Positions 9,001 through 15,975 of a DNA stretch of 54,039 bases are shown here, piece by piece (position 1 is the stretch's first letter; each line of letters begins with the position of its first letter). Location of the stretch: assembly GCF_007097485.1 (NCBI RefSeq), contig NZ_VKDE01000032.1, positions 1 through 54,039 on the forward strand. Reading direction: 5' to 3'. This stretch comes from Carboxylicivirga sp. M1479 (GTDB taxonomy: Bacteria > Bacteroidota > Bacteroidia > Bacteroidales > Marinilabiliaceae). The translations under genes were made by a program, and so were the position numbers. The notes beneath the pieces were generated by a model. It did not search any database. It was not told the DNA's origin and worked only from the letters and a program-made list of their open reading frames with translations.

Positions 9001-9420
9001 AGAAGGCAAAGTATTGATAATATTTTAGATGATTATGAGGTGTATTTAGAAGATAAGTATCTTGATGGCCAGTTTATTAACCTGAGAGAGCAGTCTGAAT
9101 ATAATTTCGAATCTGATAAAATTGGTAAAATCGTCGATCGCTTTGCGTTACACTTTTCTTCTGTTGGTGTTGTAACTGGTATTGATGGGAACGAAAACAA
9201 ATTAATTAACATTTATGCGCATGATAGCTCCATATATATAAATGGAGACAATTTAATTAAGCAGCTTTATGAGGTTTATACTATCGATGGTAAGAGAGTT
9301 AAGCAAGGGTATCTTATGAATAATGGACTAAATACAATAAATCTGAGAGAGAAAGGTTTATTTATTGTTCGTGTAACGATAGGGTCTATGTTAATTACAG
9401 AGAAAGTTTTGCTTAGATAG
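6097..9420 (+). CDS. Large secreted T9SS surface protein with FN3-like and Ig-like (Big_5) domains
   Basis: An 1107-residue exported protein. Residues 1-23 are a Sec signal peptide ending in GWGQ. Two nearly identical FN3-like repeats follow (about 25-130 and 133-238), each with the pattern TNAATNIT-NGATLNATASGLDVGK. Then come an SbsA/Big_5-type Ig-like domain (NVTINPLLQLTFNQDV), an FN3-like segment, a second Big_5 (GANDVSILAKVVITFDEPV, about 490-590), a region with WNGNQSSVWTVNQNWDG, and a C-terminal T9SS sorting domain (YEVYTIDGKRVKQG...LNTINLREKGLFIVRV). It should be exported, carried through the type IX machinery and held at the cell surface. No catalytic domain was recognised, so adhesion or a structural role is inferred. 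A small ORF follows 33 nt later. Confidence 0.8.
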   Translation: MKNIYALVGLLVLLSFSNVGWGQSIITNAATNITANGATLNATASGLDVGKTYYVEYYYGPAGDLLQNNIKSDDVSGVTTANFPLLTDVELSSNTEYFFTAYLFEDTDTPPFYNYIGSGSEMSFTTEVVLTGISTNAATNITINGATLNATASGLDVGKSYYVEYYYGPAGDLLQNYIKSNNISGVTTADFPLITDAELFSNTEYFFTAYLYEAIATPPFGNYIGGGGELSFITASPLSVTLYNPLQDDSNVTINPLLQLTFNQDVEFIDPLAEYKILLRQGGATIDEFIVSPGFKDGNLVFDGNLMVSDRLNITPYSTLAVGTEYHVIIPSGLVKSFVSEETFTGITSSTGWRFTTVANPVWANGYPLTRNVSPISVEFVGQVDKIGTCYYVVTDNNTEPTIAQIKAGQDATGSPASYASGSVAIETASAEFNDAIDVSDHELYDAETTYYVYAVTTDDVNSLDSEIGITSFTTLERIAPITSFDPIDGANDVSILAKVVITFDEPVRMTNGTIIDDTNVASLILFNLNPANPVDFTASIDDEKQVITITPNVPLNENSGYDITILAVEDYFDNEQLSSSKASFNTTNVVVWNGNQSSVWTVNQNWDGNFNPGSSVHIPYADGGVPITNMPIISTDITVGHISIESGASLEIENTGSLIINETLTMGSSTTGAGNASIIDNGSTSINVDPSKVSIQQAIMSSTRGYHLSSPVVGATKSNMGVDNAIYVFDNPTDSWPKLGDNDVLSIGRGYGLYTSVDIEFKGALNQSSSYSVPLTRTDGEGYGWNLVGNPYTAAIDWNQIALGHKVNINNAYWVFLNDPSNYGLYATYSSGGGGTNGLDNLIPTHQAYYVKVNLGETIGSLTMPKSALSPNNKSILKSAPVEFTRVKLAGVNGDYIDETILSFTEDAEDYIDMYDAEKRFTNYKNYLELFFYEESNSFAIDCKKSIYDGLIVPIGYKVSNTGAYSIRRQSIDNILDDYEVYLEDKYLDGQFINLREQSEYNFESDKIGKIVDRFALHFSSVGVVTGIDGNENKLINIYAHDSSIYINGDNLIKQLYEVYTIDGKRVKQGYLMNNGLNTINLREKGLFIVRVTIGSMLITEKVLLR
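6163..6804 (+). repeat. Tandem coding repeat, 324-bp period, two copies
   Basis: The two FN3-like units of the surface protein are repeated at DNA level with a 324-bp (108-codon) offset, for example GCAGCGACAAACATCAC near 6181 and GCAGCAACAAACATCAC near 6505. The high base identity implies a recent duplication or ongoing conversion, and so possible copy-number variation. Confidence 0.85.
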
Positions 9421-9453
9421 TTTTATTAATTTACTTTGTTCAAGTAATTGGAG

Positions 9454-9639
9454 ATGATGAAAATACGTAGGAGATATATAAGGCCAAGTATAGAGAAGTA
9501 TGTTGTGGATCAGGATGTTAGCCTGGTTTTGATGTCTTCCACTGAAGAAAAACCAGGTGAAATGCCAGGTCCAACAACTATCCAACAACAAACTGATACT
9601 TTCGAAGCAAATCCCTTCGACGAAACGAATATAAAATAA
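9454..9639 (+). CDS. Small hypothetical protein following the T9SS surface protein
   Basis: About 61 residues from the ATG at 9454 (a second ATG follows at 9457), starting 33 nt after the surface-protein stop and ending just before a strong terminator, so it is probably co-transcribed. The N-terminus is basic (MMKIRRRYIRPSIEKY). The middle is a short hydrophobic stretch (VSLVLMSS), then an acidic, Pro/Gly/Thr/Gln-rich tail ending NPFDETNIK. There is no signal peptide or transmembrane helix. I do not recognise the family; small proteins with an RPSIE-like start and an NPF-containing end do follow surface-protein genes in related bacteria. The position between the stop and the terminator supports a real gene. 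Confidence 0.6.
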   Translation: MMKIRRRYIRPSIEKYVVDQDVSLVLMSSTEEKPGEMPGPTTIQQQTDTFEANPFDETNIK

Positions 9640-9641
9640 AC

Positions 9642-9670
9642 AACAAAGGCGACCATTGGTCGCCTTTGTT
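9642..9670. terminator. Bidirectional terminator between convergent genes
   Basis: Perfect 13-bp stem AACAAAGGCGACC (9642-9654) / GGTCGCCTTTGTT (9658-9670) with a 3-nt loop. It separates the small ORF from the converging QueF-like gene. Confidence 0.85.
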
Positions 9671-9688
9671 ATGTGTTAAATATGTTTT

Positions 9689-10129
9689 CTACATGGTCAC
9701 TTGCCATGTATCTTCCAGGTTATTTTTCCAGTCGCTGAATTTCTCATTGCCACCACGTACTTTCCAGTCCGAGTCAACGGTTAGCTTAGAGCTAATGCCG
9801 CCTCGTGGGTTACAAATCATGGTTACACGAATGCGTTCCGGATCATAAGCTTCAACCATGTGATCGTAAAATACATTAATCAAACGCTCGTATGATACGG
9901 TAATGTTACGTAAGTGCTGAACGTATTCCTTTAGTGATTTTAACTCAATAATTTTTTTCTTAGGATAAAAGGTGATAAAAACATCGGCAAAATCAGGTTG
10001 ATTTTTAACGCCTAAAAAAGTGAATTCAGGTATCTTAATCTTAATCTCATAGGCTTCTCCGCTTGGATTAGGCAGTGATTTTAAGATGGTAGTGTCAATG
10101 TTTTTGTAAGTCAATACTTTTTGTTCCAT
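9689..10129 (-). CDS. QueF-like T-fold protein lacking the catalytic cysteine
   Basis: A 146-residue protein of the QueF (preQ0 reductase) superfamily. The family framework is clear: PEFTFLG-VKNQPDFA matches the active-site segment, IELKSLKEY matches the nucleotide-binding ESKSLK motif, and NPRGGIS matches the C-terminal TPRGGIS. In true QueF the active-site segment reads FTSLCP-TGQPDFA, with Cys forming the thioimide, and FRNHG-FHE supplies His and Glu. Here the Cys is Gly40 with residues deleted beside it, and the His is Tyr80 (SYERL). Reduction of preQ0 by the known mechanism is therefore unlikely, although automatic annotation would call it queF. The start at 10129 is chosen because a TATTTTTG box at 10171-10178 lies over the longer reading frame. 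Confidence 0.75.
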   Translation of the reverse strand: MEQKVLTYKNIDTTILKSLPNPSGEAYEIKIKIPEFTFLGVKNQPDFADVFITFYPKKKIIELKSLKEYVQHLRNITVSYERLINVFYDHMVEAYDPERIRVTMICNPRGGISSKLTVDSDWKVRGGNEKFSDWKNNLEDTWQVTM

Positions 10130-10170
10130 GTAAATAGTAATTTCGGTTAATGTTTTGCTTTTGTGGTCCA

Positions 10171-10178
10171 CAAAAATA
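10171..10178 (-). promoter_or_regulatory. -7 box of the QueF-like gene
   Basis: On the minus strand this reads TATTTTTG, an exact TAnnTTTG box about 41 nt before the ATG. No clear TTG partner is at the right distance. Confidence 0.5.
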
Positions 10179-10284
10179 GTTAATTATCGCCAATCTCAGC
10201 TCTTAAATAAAAGATAAGATGGTATTTAATCTTAACTCCTCATTCTATTCAAAGACATTAATCGTTATTGTTGAGTTTTTTGCC

Positions 10285-10292
10285 TAATTTTG
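10285..10292 (+). promoter_or_regulatory. -7 box of the rlmD-like gene
   Basis: TAATTTTG matches TAnnTTTG and would start transcription about 20 nt before the GTG at 10316. It lies inside the longer open frame that begins at 10268, which argues for the GTG as true start. Confidence 0.5.
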
Positions 10293-10315
10293 CGCCCGAA
10301 AAATATATTTATACA

Positions 10316-11725
10316 GTGGGACGATCGCGAAAAAGTAAACCTTTATTAAAAAAGGTAACCATCACAGATGTAGCAGCAGAAGGAAAAGCCATGTTTCGTT
10401 TAGACGACCGGGTGGTATTTGTACAACGTGCTGTGCCTGGCGATGTAGTGGATGTGCAGGTTACGAAAAAGAGACGTAATTATTACGAAGGTTTTCCTGT
10501 GTTTTTTCATGAGTACAGCTCCATTCGTCAAGAGCCGCTTTGTGAGCATTTTGGTGTTTGTGGAGGATGTAAGTGGCAAGCTTTACCATACGAGCACCAA
10601 CTAAAGTATAAAGAGCGTGAAGTGCTTAATAACTTAGCACGAATCGGTAAAGTAGATTTACCTGAATGCTCGCCTATCCTGGGTTCGGAGAAGACCGAAT
10701 TCTACCGTAATAAATTAGAATTTACCTTTTCTAATAATCGTTGGTTGTCGCAAGAAGAGCTAAGTAGTGAGGAGTCATTTACCCATCGTAATGGTGTTGG
10801 ATTTCATATTCCAGGTATGTTTGATAAGGTTGAGGATGTGAAAAAATGCTATTTACAACGCGATCCGTCTAATGCCATTCGTCTAGCAATTAAAGAATAT
10901 GCTTTAGATAATGACTTAACATTTTTTGATTTAAAACAGCAAGAGGGCTTTTTAAGAACTTTGATTATTCGTACGAGTTCGACAGGAGAATTAATGGTTA
11001 TTCTAACTTTATTTCATGAGGATGAGCCTAATAGAGTGGCGCTGTTGAATCATGTAAAGGAGCAGTTTCCTGAAATTACATCATTAATGTATGTGATAAA
11101 TGAAAAAAAGAATGATACCATTACTGATCAGGATATTATCCTGTTTAGTGGTCGAGATCATATTTTTGAAGAGATGGAGGGTTTGAAGTTCAAGATCGGA
11201 CCTAAGTCCTTTTATCAAACCAACTCAGAGCAGGCCTACGAATTGTATAAGGTAACCCGCGATTTTGCCAATATTAAAGAGAATGAGGTAGTGTATGATT
11301 TATACACGGGAACAGGTACAATTGCCAACTTTGTTGCACGTCAGGCCAAAAAGGTGGTAGGGGTAGAGTATGTGCCTGAAGCCATTGAAGATGCGAAGAA
11401 GAACTCTATATTAAACGGCATTGAAAACACAGTGTTTTTTGCTGGTGACATGAAGGATGTGCTCAATTTTGATTTTATTCAAGAGCTAGGGCATCCGGAT
11501 GTGATGATTGTTGATCCACCACGAGCTGGCATGCATGCCGATGTTGTGAATACGATTTTAAATACGGCTCCTGATCGTATTGTGTACGTTAGTTGTAATG
11601 CAGCTACTCAGGCGCGTGATTTAAATCTGATGGATGTGCGATACAAAGTCACAAAAGTTCAGCCAGTAGATATGTTTCCGCATACGCACCATGTTGAAAA
11701 CGTAGTGCTTTTGGAAAGAAAATAG
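10316..11725 (+). CDS. rlmD: 23S rRNA (uracil-C5)-methyltransferase, RlmD/RumA family
   Basis: About 469 residues from a GTG start, followed by the family-typical GRSRKSKPLLKKVTITDVA. A TRAM domain opens the protein (VTITDVAAEGKAM...VPGDVVDV). The iron-sulfur ligands appear as C-x5-C-G-G-C (C76, C82, C85 from this start). The SAM fold has VYDLYTGTGTIANFVA and the catalytic DPPRAGMH. The nucleophile loop is YVSCNAATQARDL, followed by the PVDMFPHTHHVENV C-terminus shared by this family. It methylates a uridine in 23S rRNA (U1939-type by homology); paralogues with other rRNA or tRNA uridine targets exist, so the exact position is inferred. It is monocistronic with a terminator at 11744. Confidence 0.9.
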   Translation: MGRSRKSKPLLKKVTITDVAAEGKAMFRLDDRVVFVQRAVPGDVVDVQVTKKRRNYYEGFPVFFHEYSSIRQEPLCEHFGVCGGCKWQALPYEHQLKYKEREVLNNLARIGKVDLPECSPILGSEKTEFYRNKLEFTFSNNRWLSQEELSSEESFTHRNGVGFHIPGMFDKVEDVKKCYLQRDPSNAIRLAIKEYALDNDLTFFDLKQQEGFLRTLIIRTSSTGELMVILTLFHEDEPNRVALLNHVKEQFPEITSLMYVINEKKNDTITDQDIILFSGRDHIFEEMEGLKFKIGPKSFYQTNSEQAYELYKVTRDFANIKENEVVYDLYTGTGTIANFVARQAKKVVGVEYVPEAIEDAKKNSILNGIENTVFFAGDMKDVLNFDFIQELGHPDVMIVDPPRAGMHADVVNTILNTAPDRIVYVSCNAATQARDLNLMDVRYKVTKVQPVDMFPHTHHVENVVLLERK

Positions 11726-11743
11726 AGCTATTAGAAGGTATTG

Positions 11744-11792
11744 AAAAACCGCTGAAGCAAGAGAGTCTATATCTTGTTTTAGCGGTTTTTTT
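11744..11792 (+). terminator. Rho-independent terminator of rlmD
   Basis: AAAAACCGCTGAAGCAAG (from 11744) pairs imperfectly with CTTGTTTTAGCGGTTTTTTT (to 11792): a long stem followed by a T run, 19 nt after the stop. Confidence 0.8.
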
Positions 11793-11950
11793 GTATTGTA
11801 GAAAGTAACGTTTTGTGTAGGTGTGTTTTTTTAGAATTATTCTTCAGAATAAGCCGATTTTAGATATCTTCATGCTGGCATATTTTTTGATTCAACAAAT
11901 GGTGTGCTGCCTAAATTCAAAATAACCGATACTGCTTAAAACAATAGACT

Positions 11951-13399
11951 ATGAGGGGATTAAAAAAACAATTACCAGTAATGTTAGTGGCTTTGCTGAT
12001 GTGCCTTTTTGCATGGCAAGCTGAGGCCCAGACTGATCTGGCTAAGTTCAAAGAAATAATTAAAAAGGATAGTACGCTGGTTGTAGATTTGGCTGCATAT
12101 GACGCTAGTGTGCGCCGCGATATCCTTATTGTTGCCCAGCATCCTGAGGTTTTATCTACATTAAAAGAAACACAGCAAGGTTCACAAAATGCTTTTCAAG
12201 GCATAATTGAAGACTATGACCGCGATACTCAGTTTGGTATTTATGAGTTAAGTCGTTATCCCGATTTAATTGATGAATTAACCATTGAGGGAAAACTTAG
12301 GAAAAAGGAAATTCAAAATGTGATCCTATCTTATCCTGAGGATATCCATGAATCGGCTATGGAGTATGGTCGAAAACGTTATAAGGCTTTAGATGCCATT
12401 GCGCACTTGAATCATAAAACGCAAAAGGACTTTGATGATTTAATTTCAAAGTATAACTCCGATTTTCAATCGAGTATTAAACGTTTAATTGGTACGCCTG
12501 AGGTTTTGTCGACCATGGCCGATAATTTGGAGTTTACTCGTTTGGCGGGTAGTGTGTATCAGCAGTATCCTAAGGAAATGGATTTGAAGTTGGAAGAGTG
12601 GCATAATCAAATTAAAGCGCAGAAAGAAAAGGAGCTGGCCGATTATCAACAAAAACTCAAAGAGGATCCAGAGGCTTATGAGGAGATGTTGGCGGCAGCC
12701 GAGCAGTTTGCTGCCGAAGAATCAGCCAATAAAAACATTTCAGAGCCTGTAACAGAACAGGTGGAGGTGGTTCATATCAACCATTATTCGTACTGGTATG
12801 GATATCCTTATTGGTACAGTGCACCTTATTGGCGTCCTTACCCTTGGTATTACCATACAGGTTTTTACTATGGACCTGGTGGAGGTGTTGTGTTTATTGG
12901 TATGCCATCGTATTGGTATGTGGGTTGGCATCATCACTATTATCCTAATCGTTATCCGCATTTGTCGTACCATTATTACCGTCATGCTCATCGCCATCAT
13001 CATTCATATTATAACTTTAATCGTACCGTTAATGTTAATATCAACAATAACTCACGAATTGATAGAAGCAATCTGGCGAAAATTGATAATAACCGTGGTA
13101 ATATATTGCCGAAACAATGGCCAAGTCAAAGACCTGCTGTAGGTACTGATCGTCCAGTTCAAGGGCCGTCCACACGTCCTTCAACGCGTCCGAAAAGTAG
13201 ACCATCTACGCAACCTGCAACAAGACCATCTACCACTCCATCAACACGTCCGTCTAATAAACAAGCTCCGCCTGTTAATTATAATAACTACAGGTCAAAT
13301 GAGCACATGAGACAAAACTGGAGTAGGCCATCGACTCCTGCAACGCGTCCGGCTACACGACCAACAACACGGCCAACAGGAGGTTTTAGAAGGCGCTAA
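11951..13399 (+). CDS. Secreted protein with helical N-terminus, Trp/Tyr/His-rich centre and Arg-Pro-Ser/Thr tail
   Basis: 482 residues with a Sec signal peptide (1-26, ending AEAQ). Residues 30-260 are charged and helical with a repeated pattern around TPEVLSTM, HPEVLSTL and YPEDI/YPDLI, and a coiled-coil stretch near 215-250. Residues 275-360 are extremely rich in Tyr, Trp, His and Pro (YSYWYGYPYWYS, then HHHYYPNRYP). The final 90 residues carry many RPST/RPAT repeats ending GGFRRR. The tail resembles those of DUF3300-type secreted proteins, but I cannot assign the family. The aromatic/His block could bind metal or sugar, or adhere; that is inference. It precedes the DUF4136 lipoprotein by 41 nt with no terminator between, so they are probably one operon. 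Confidence 0.75.
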   Translation: MRGLKKQLPVMLVALLMCLFAWQAEAQTDLAKFKEIIKKDSTLVVDLAAYDASVRRDILIVAQHPEVLSTLKETQQGSQNAFQGIIEDYDRDTQFGIYELSRYPDLIDELTIEGKLRKKEIQNVILSYPEDIHESAMEYGRKRYKALDAIAHLNHKTQKDFDDLISKYNSDFQSSIKRLIGTPEVLSTMADNLEFTRLAGSVYQQYPKEMDLKLEEWHNQIKAQKEKELADYQQKLKEDPEAYEEMLAAAEQFAAEESANKNISEPVTEQVEVVHINHYSYWYGYPYWYSAPYWRPYPWYYHTGFYYGPGGGVVFIGMPSYWYVGWHHHYYPNRYPHLSYHYYRHAHRHHHSYYNFNRTVNVNINNNSRIDRSNLAKIDNNRGNILPKQWPSQRPAVGTDRPVQGPSTRPSTRPKSRPSTQPATRPSTTPSTRPSNKQAPPVNYNNYRSNEHMRQNWSRPSTPATRPATRPTTRPTGGFRRR

Positions 13400-13440
13400 G
13401 CTGCTTTAGTTAGATGTTATATTTTTAGTTTTTATTTAAT

Positions 13441-13968
13441 ATGAGATATATGAAGAAGTTAACTTTTTTAGCACTTATAGCCTTATTCCTAAGTGCATGT
13501 TCCTCTGTTAAAGTAACAACAGACTGGGATCCTTCTGCTGACTTCCGAGGCTATAAAACTTTTAATTTTAGTCAGAGTTTTGATGAGATAAAGGTTGGAG
13601 ATTTTGATAAGCGGCGCATTAAAAATTCCATAAGTAATGAATTAGAAAAGATTGGGTATGTACTATCCGATCAGCCTGATTTATTGGTTAATGGTTATGT
13701 AACGTCAGTTGAAAAAACGGTTGTAACCAATACGCACTATGGTGGATATGGACCTTATTATTATGGTTGGGGCGGTTGGTATTCAACAACTGATGTGAAT
13801 CAATACAGCGAAGGTACTTTAATTGTGAGTTTGATTGATGTACGTAATAAGCAATTGGTTTGGGAAGGTCGTGCCGAAGGAATCGTTCAGCCATCGAATG
13901 CAAAGAAAAAGACTAGGGCAACTGATGAGATATTGAGGGAGCTTTTTTGGAAGTACCCCACTAAATAA
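13441..13968 (+). CDS. DUF4136 family lipoprotein
   Basis: This 175-residue protein has a lipoprotein signal peptide (LALIALFLSAC, lipobox LSAC) and the DUF4136 pattern: VTTDWDPSADFRGYKTFNF at the start of the mature part, DKRRIKNSISNELEKIGY, and SEGTLIVSLIDVRNKQLVWEGRA. A Gly/Tyr/Trp-rich loop (HYGGYGPYYYGWGGWY) sits in the middle. The second ATG at 13450 (MKKLTFL...) gives the more usual lipoprotein start. The function of DUF4136 proteins is unknown; they are periplasmic or envelope lipoproteins. It is the second gene after the aromatic-rich secreted protein and ends at a terminator. Confidence 0.88.
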   Translation: MRYMKKLTFLALIALFLSACSSVKVTTDWDPSADFRGYKTFNFSQSFDEIKVGDFDKRRIKNSISNELEKIGYVLSDQPDLLVNGYVTSVEKTVVTNTHYGGYGPYYYGWGGWYSTTDVNQYSEGTLIVSLIDVRNKQLVWEGRAEGIVQPSNAKKKTRATDEILRELFWKYPTK

Positions 13969-13982
13969 ATGAACTAGCAAGT

Positions 13983-14017
13983 AAAAAGAGCTCCAAATAT
14001 TTTTTTGAGCTCTTTTT
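13983..14017 (+). terminator. Rho-independent terminator of the DUF4136 operon
   Basis: AAAAAGAGCTC (13983-13993) pairs with GAGCTCTTTTT (14007-14017), 14 nt after the stop. Confidence 0.85.
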
Positions 14018-14062
14018 CTTTGAAGACTAAAATTCTATATTTAAGCTCCTAAACTATGAACT

Positions 14063-14710
14063 ATGTGTTTTTCGGCCGAAGTTAGTTTTGGTGCCAGTGC
14101 TGTAATAACAACAGTTGGTGCCTTGGCAATAAAAAAGAGTAAAAGTAAAGAACAGCTTTTGTTTGCTATGATACCATTGCTTTTTGGTATACAGCAATTT
14201 TGCGAAGGTTGGTTGTGGTTGGCGCTAGAAAATGAAAAGCTAGGGCATTTGGCAGGAGTATCTACCTATGGCTTTCTTATTTTTGCTCAACTAATTTGGC
14301 CAGTCTGGGTGCCCTTATCCATTTATGTATTAGAGAAAAATACTATTCGAAAACGCTTACTTGGTTTTTCATTGGCTACAGGTGTTGTTTTATTTGCTGT
14401 ATTAGCCTATCGAATGGTGTTTTATGAAGTGAGTGCTCAAATTGATCAGCACCATATTTTCTATACTGTAGGTCATTTTCAGAGTACAAATTGGTGGAGT
14501 GGAATACTTTATTTGCTACCAGCAGCTTTCCCCTTTGTGTTTTCAAGCAATAATCACATTAATTATATGGGAATACTAATGTTGCTTCTCTTTGTTGTAT
14601 CCAAAGTGTTTTATCTGAAATACATGATTTCCACTTGGTGCTTGTTCGCTGCCTTGCTGAGTGTTTATATTTATTTTATCGTGAAGAAACAGCAAGGTAC
14701 AATCAGTTAG
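14063..14710 (+). CDS. DUF6629-like integral membrane protein
   Basis: This 215-residue, very hydrophobic protein has about seven predicted transmembrane segments. It begins MCFSAEVSFGASAV, the hallmark start of the DUF6629 family (MCFSA-x-ASF). Conserved-looking features are QQFCEGWLWL in the second helix region and a WWSGILYLLPA segment. The function is unknown. It lies between a terminator and the convergent nspC gene, with stops only 3 nt apart, so it is a single-gene unit. Confidence 0.75.
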   Translation: MCFSAEVSFGASAVITTVGALAIKKSKSKEQLLFAMIPLLFGIQQFCEGWLWLALENEKLGHLAGVSTYGFLIFAQLIWPVWVPLSIYVLEKNTIRKRLLGFSLATGVVLFAVLAYRMVFYEVSAQIDQHHIFYTVGHFQSTNWWSGILYLLPAAFPFVFSSNNHINYMGILMLLLFVVSKVFYLKYMISTWCLFAALLSVYIYFIVKKQQGTIS

Positions 14711-14713
14711 TAA

Positions 14714-15856
14714 TCAACTTAAACGGCTTTTGTAATCATCGTAAGTAAATTCCTTAACGACTTTTAAAACTTCAGTTTCATTCCAAATGGCGATTGCAGG
14801 GTGAGGAACGCCATTAAACATGGTTGTTTTAACCATTGTGTAATGTATCATGTCTTTAAAAATGATGTGTTCTCCTATTTGTAATTCGTGATCAAAAGAC
14901 CAATGCTCCATAAAATCGCCTGCCAGACAGCTATTGCCTCCCAATCGATAGGTGTGCTTTCCCTCAATATCGCCCTTAATACTATTTTCAACTTCAGGTT
15001 GATAAGGCATTTCGAGGCAATCGGGCATGTGGGCTGTAAAGGATACATCTAAAATAGCGGTTTTAATCCCCTCGTTTTCTACGATATCAACCACTGAAGA
15101 CATCAAATCGCCCGTTTCCCAGGCGAATGCACTGCCTGGTTCCAGAATAATTTGTAGATCCCACTTTTCCTTAAACTGCTTCAGTAGCTTTATTAAGTGC
15201 TGAGTGTCGTAGTCTTTTCTGGTCATGAGGTGGCCACCCCCCATATTTATCCATTTAACTTGTTTCAAATAACTGGCAAATCGCTCTTCTACGGCGTTTA
15301 ATGTGTTTTCCAGATCATAAGAGCTTGACTCGCACAAAGTGTGGAAGTGTAGCCCTTCAATTTCTGAAGGGAGTACTTTGGGTAATTGACTAGCGATAAT
15401 GCCAAGACGCGAGCCTGGAGCACATGGGTTGTATAAATCGGTTGATACGTCGCTAAATTGTGGGTTGATGCGCAAACCTACTGAAACCTTATCGGATGTA
15501 CTGTTGATGTCTGTTTTAAAACTATTGAATTGCGACAAAGAATTAAAAGTGATGTGACTACTCATGGATAGGATCTCTTTAAATTCTTCCTCTTTATAGG
15601 CTGGAGAGTAGGTGTGTGCTTTATTGCCCATTTCTTCAAACGCCAATCTGGCTTCGTGTATGGAACTTGCTGTGGCTTTGCCAATGTATTCTTTTACAAT
15701 TGGAAAAGCACTCCACATAGAAAATGCTTTAAAGGCCATGATGATTTCAATACCAGCCTGCTCTTTTACGTCTTTAATTAATTGCAGATTCTTTCTGAAT
15801 AGTTGTTCATCCAAAATATAGCAAGGGGATGGTGCGTTATTATAGTCAATAGGCAT
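14714..15856 (-). CDS. nspC: Carboxynorspermidine decarboxylase
   Basis: This 380-residue PLP enzyme has the alanine-racemase/ornithine-decarboxylase fold. SPCYILDEQLFRKNL opens it, and MAFKAFSM carries the Schiff-base lysine (K43). GLRINPQ, GSRLGI, the glycine-rich INMGGGHL and the PLP-phosphate region EPGSAFAW follow. It decarboxylates carboxyspermidine/carboxynorspermidine to spermidine/norspermidine, the last step of the route used by many Bacteroidota instead of SpeE. Its partner dehydrogenase lies 2 kb away on the same strand, beyond asnB. It has its own promoter box (15876-15883). Confidence 0.92.
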   Translation of the reverse strand: MPIDYNNAPSPCYILDEQLFRKNLQLIKDVKEQAGIEIIMAFKAFSMWSAFPIVKEYIGKATASSIHEARLAFEEMGNKAHTYSPAYKEEEFKEILSMSSHITFNSLSQFNSFKTDINSTSDKVSVGLRINPQFSDVSTDLYNPCAPGSRLGIIASQLPKVLPSEIEGLHFHTLCESSSYDLENTLNAVEERFASYLKQVKWINMGGGHLMTRKDYDTQHLIKLLKQFKEKWDLQIILEPGSAFAWETGDLMSSVVDIVENEGIKTAILDVSFTAHMPDCLEMPYQPEVENSIKGDIEGKHTYRLGGNSCLAGDFMEHWSFDHELQIGEHIIFKDMIHYTMVKTTMFNGVPHPAIAIWNETEVLKVVKEFTYDDYKSRLS

Positions 15857-15875
15857 AAGAAGTCGCTTTTATAAA

Positions 15876-15883
15876 CAAAAGTA
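15876..15883 (-). promoter_or_regulatory. -7 box of nspC
   Basis: On the minus strand this reads TACTTTTG, an exact TAnnTTTG. A TTG (15905-15907) lies 21 nt upstream, inside the asnB terminator stem. It is 20 nt before the ATG. Confidence 0.5.
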
Positions 15884-15902
15884 ACGAAACTGAACTTGAA
15901 AA

Positions 15903-15949
15903 TGCAAAAGGCCGAATTCCTTTTTTTGATAGGAGTACGGCCTTTTGCA
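15903..15949 (-). terminator. Terminator of asnB
   Basis: A 12-bp stem TGCAAAAGGCCG (15903-15914) / CGGCCTTTTGCA (15938-15949), extended by imperfect pairing inside, 26 nt after the asnB stop. Confidence 0.75.
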
Positions 15950-15975
15950 GACGTTGTTTATGGCTATTTTGTTAT

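Noticed and set aside
10268-10316. TTG start giving a 16-residue longer RlmD
   Set aside because: The extension covers a TAATTTTG promoter box and is unlike family N-termini, which begin near the GTG at 10316.
12740-13142. Overlapping 87- and 114-codon frames inside the aromatic-rich gene
   Set aside because: They are out-of-frame readings of the low-complexity Tyr/Trp/His codons.
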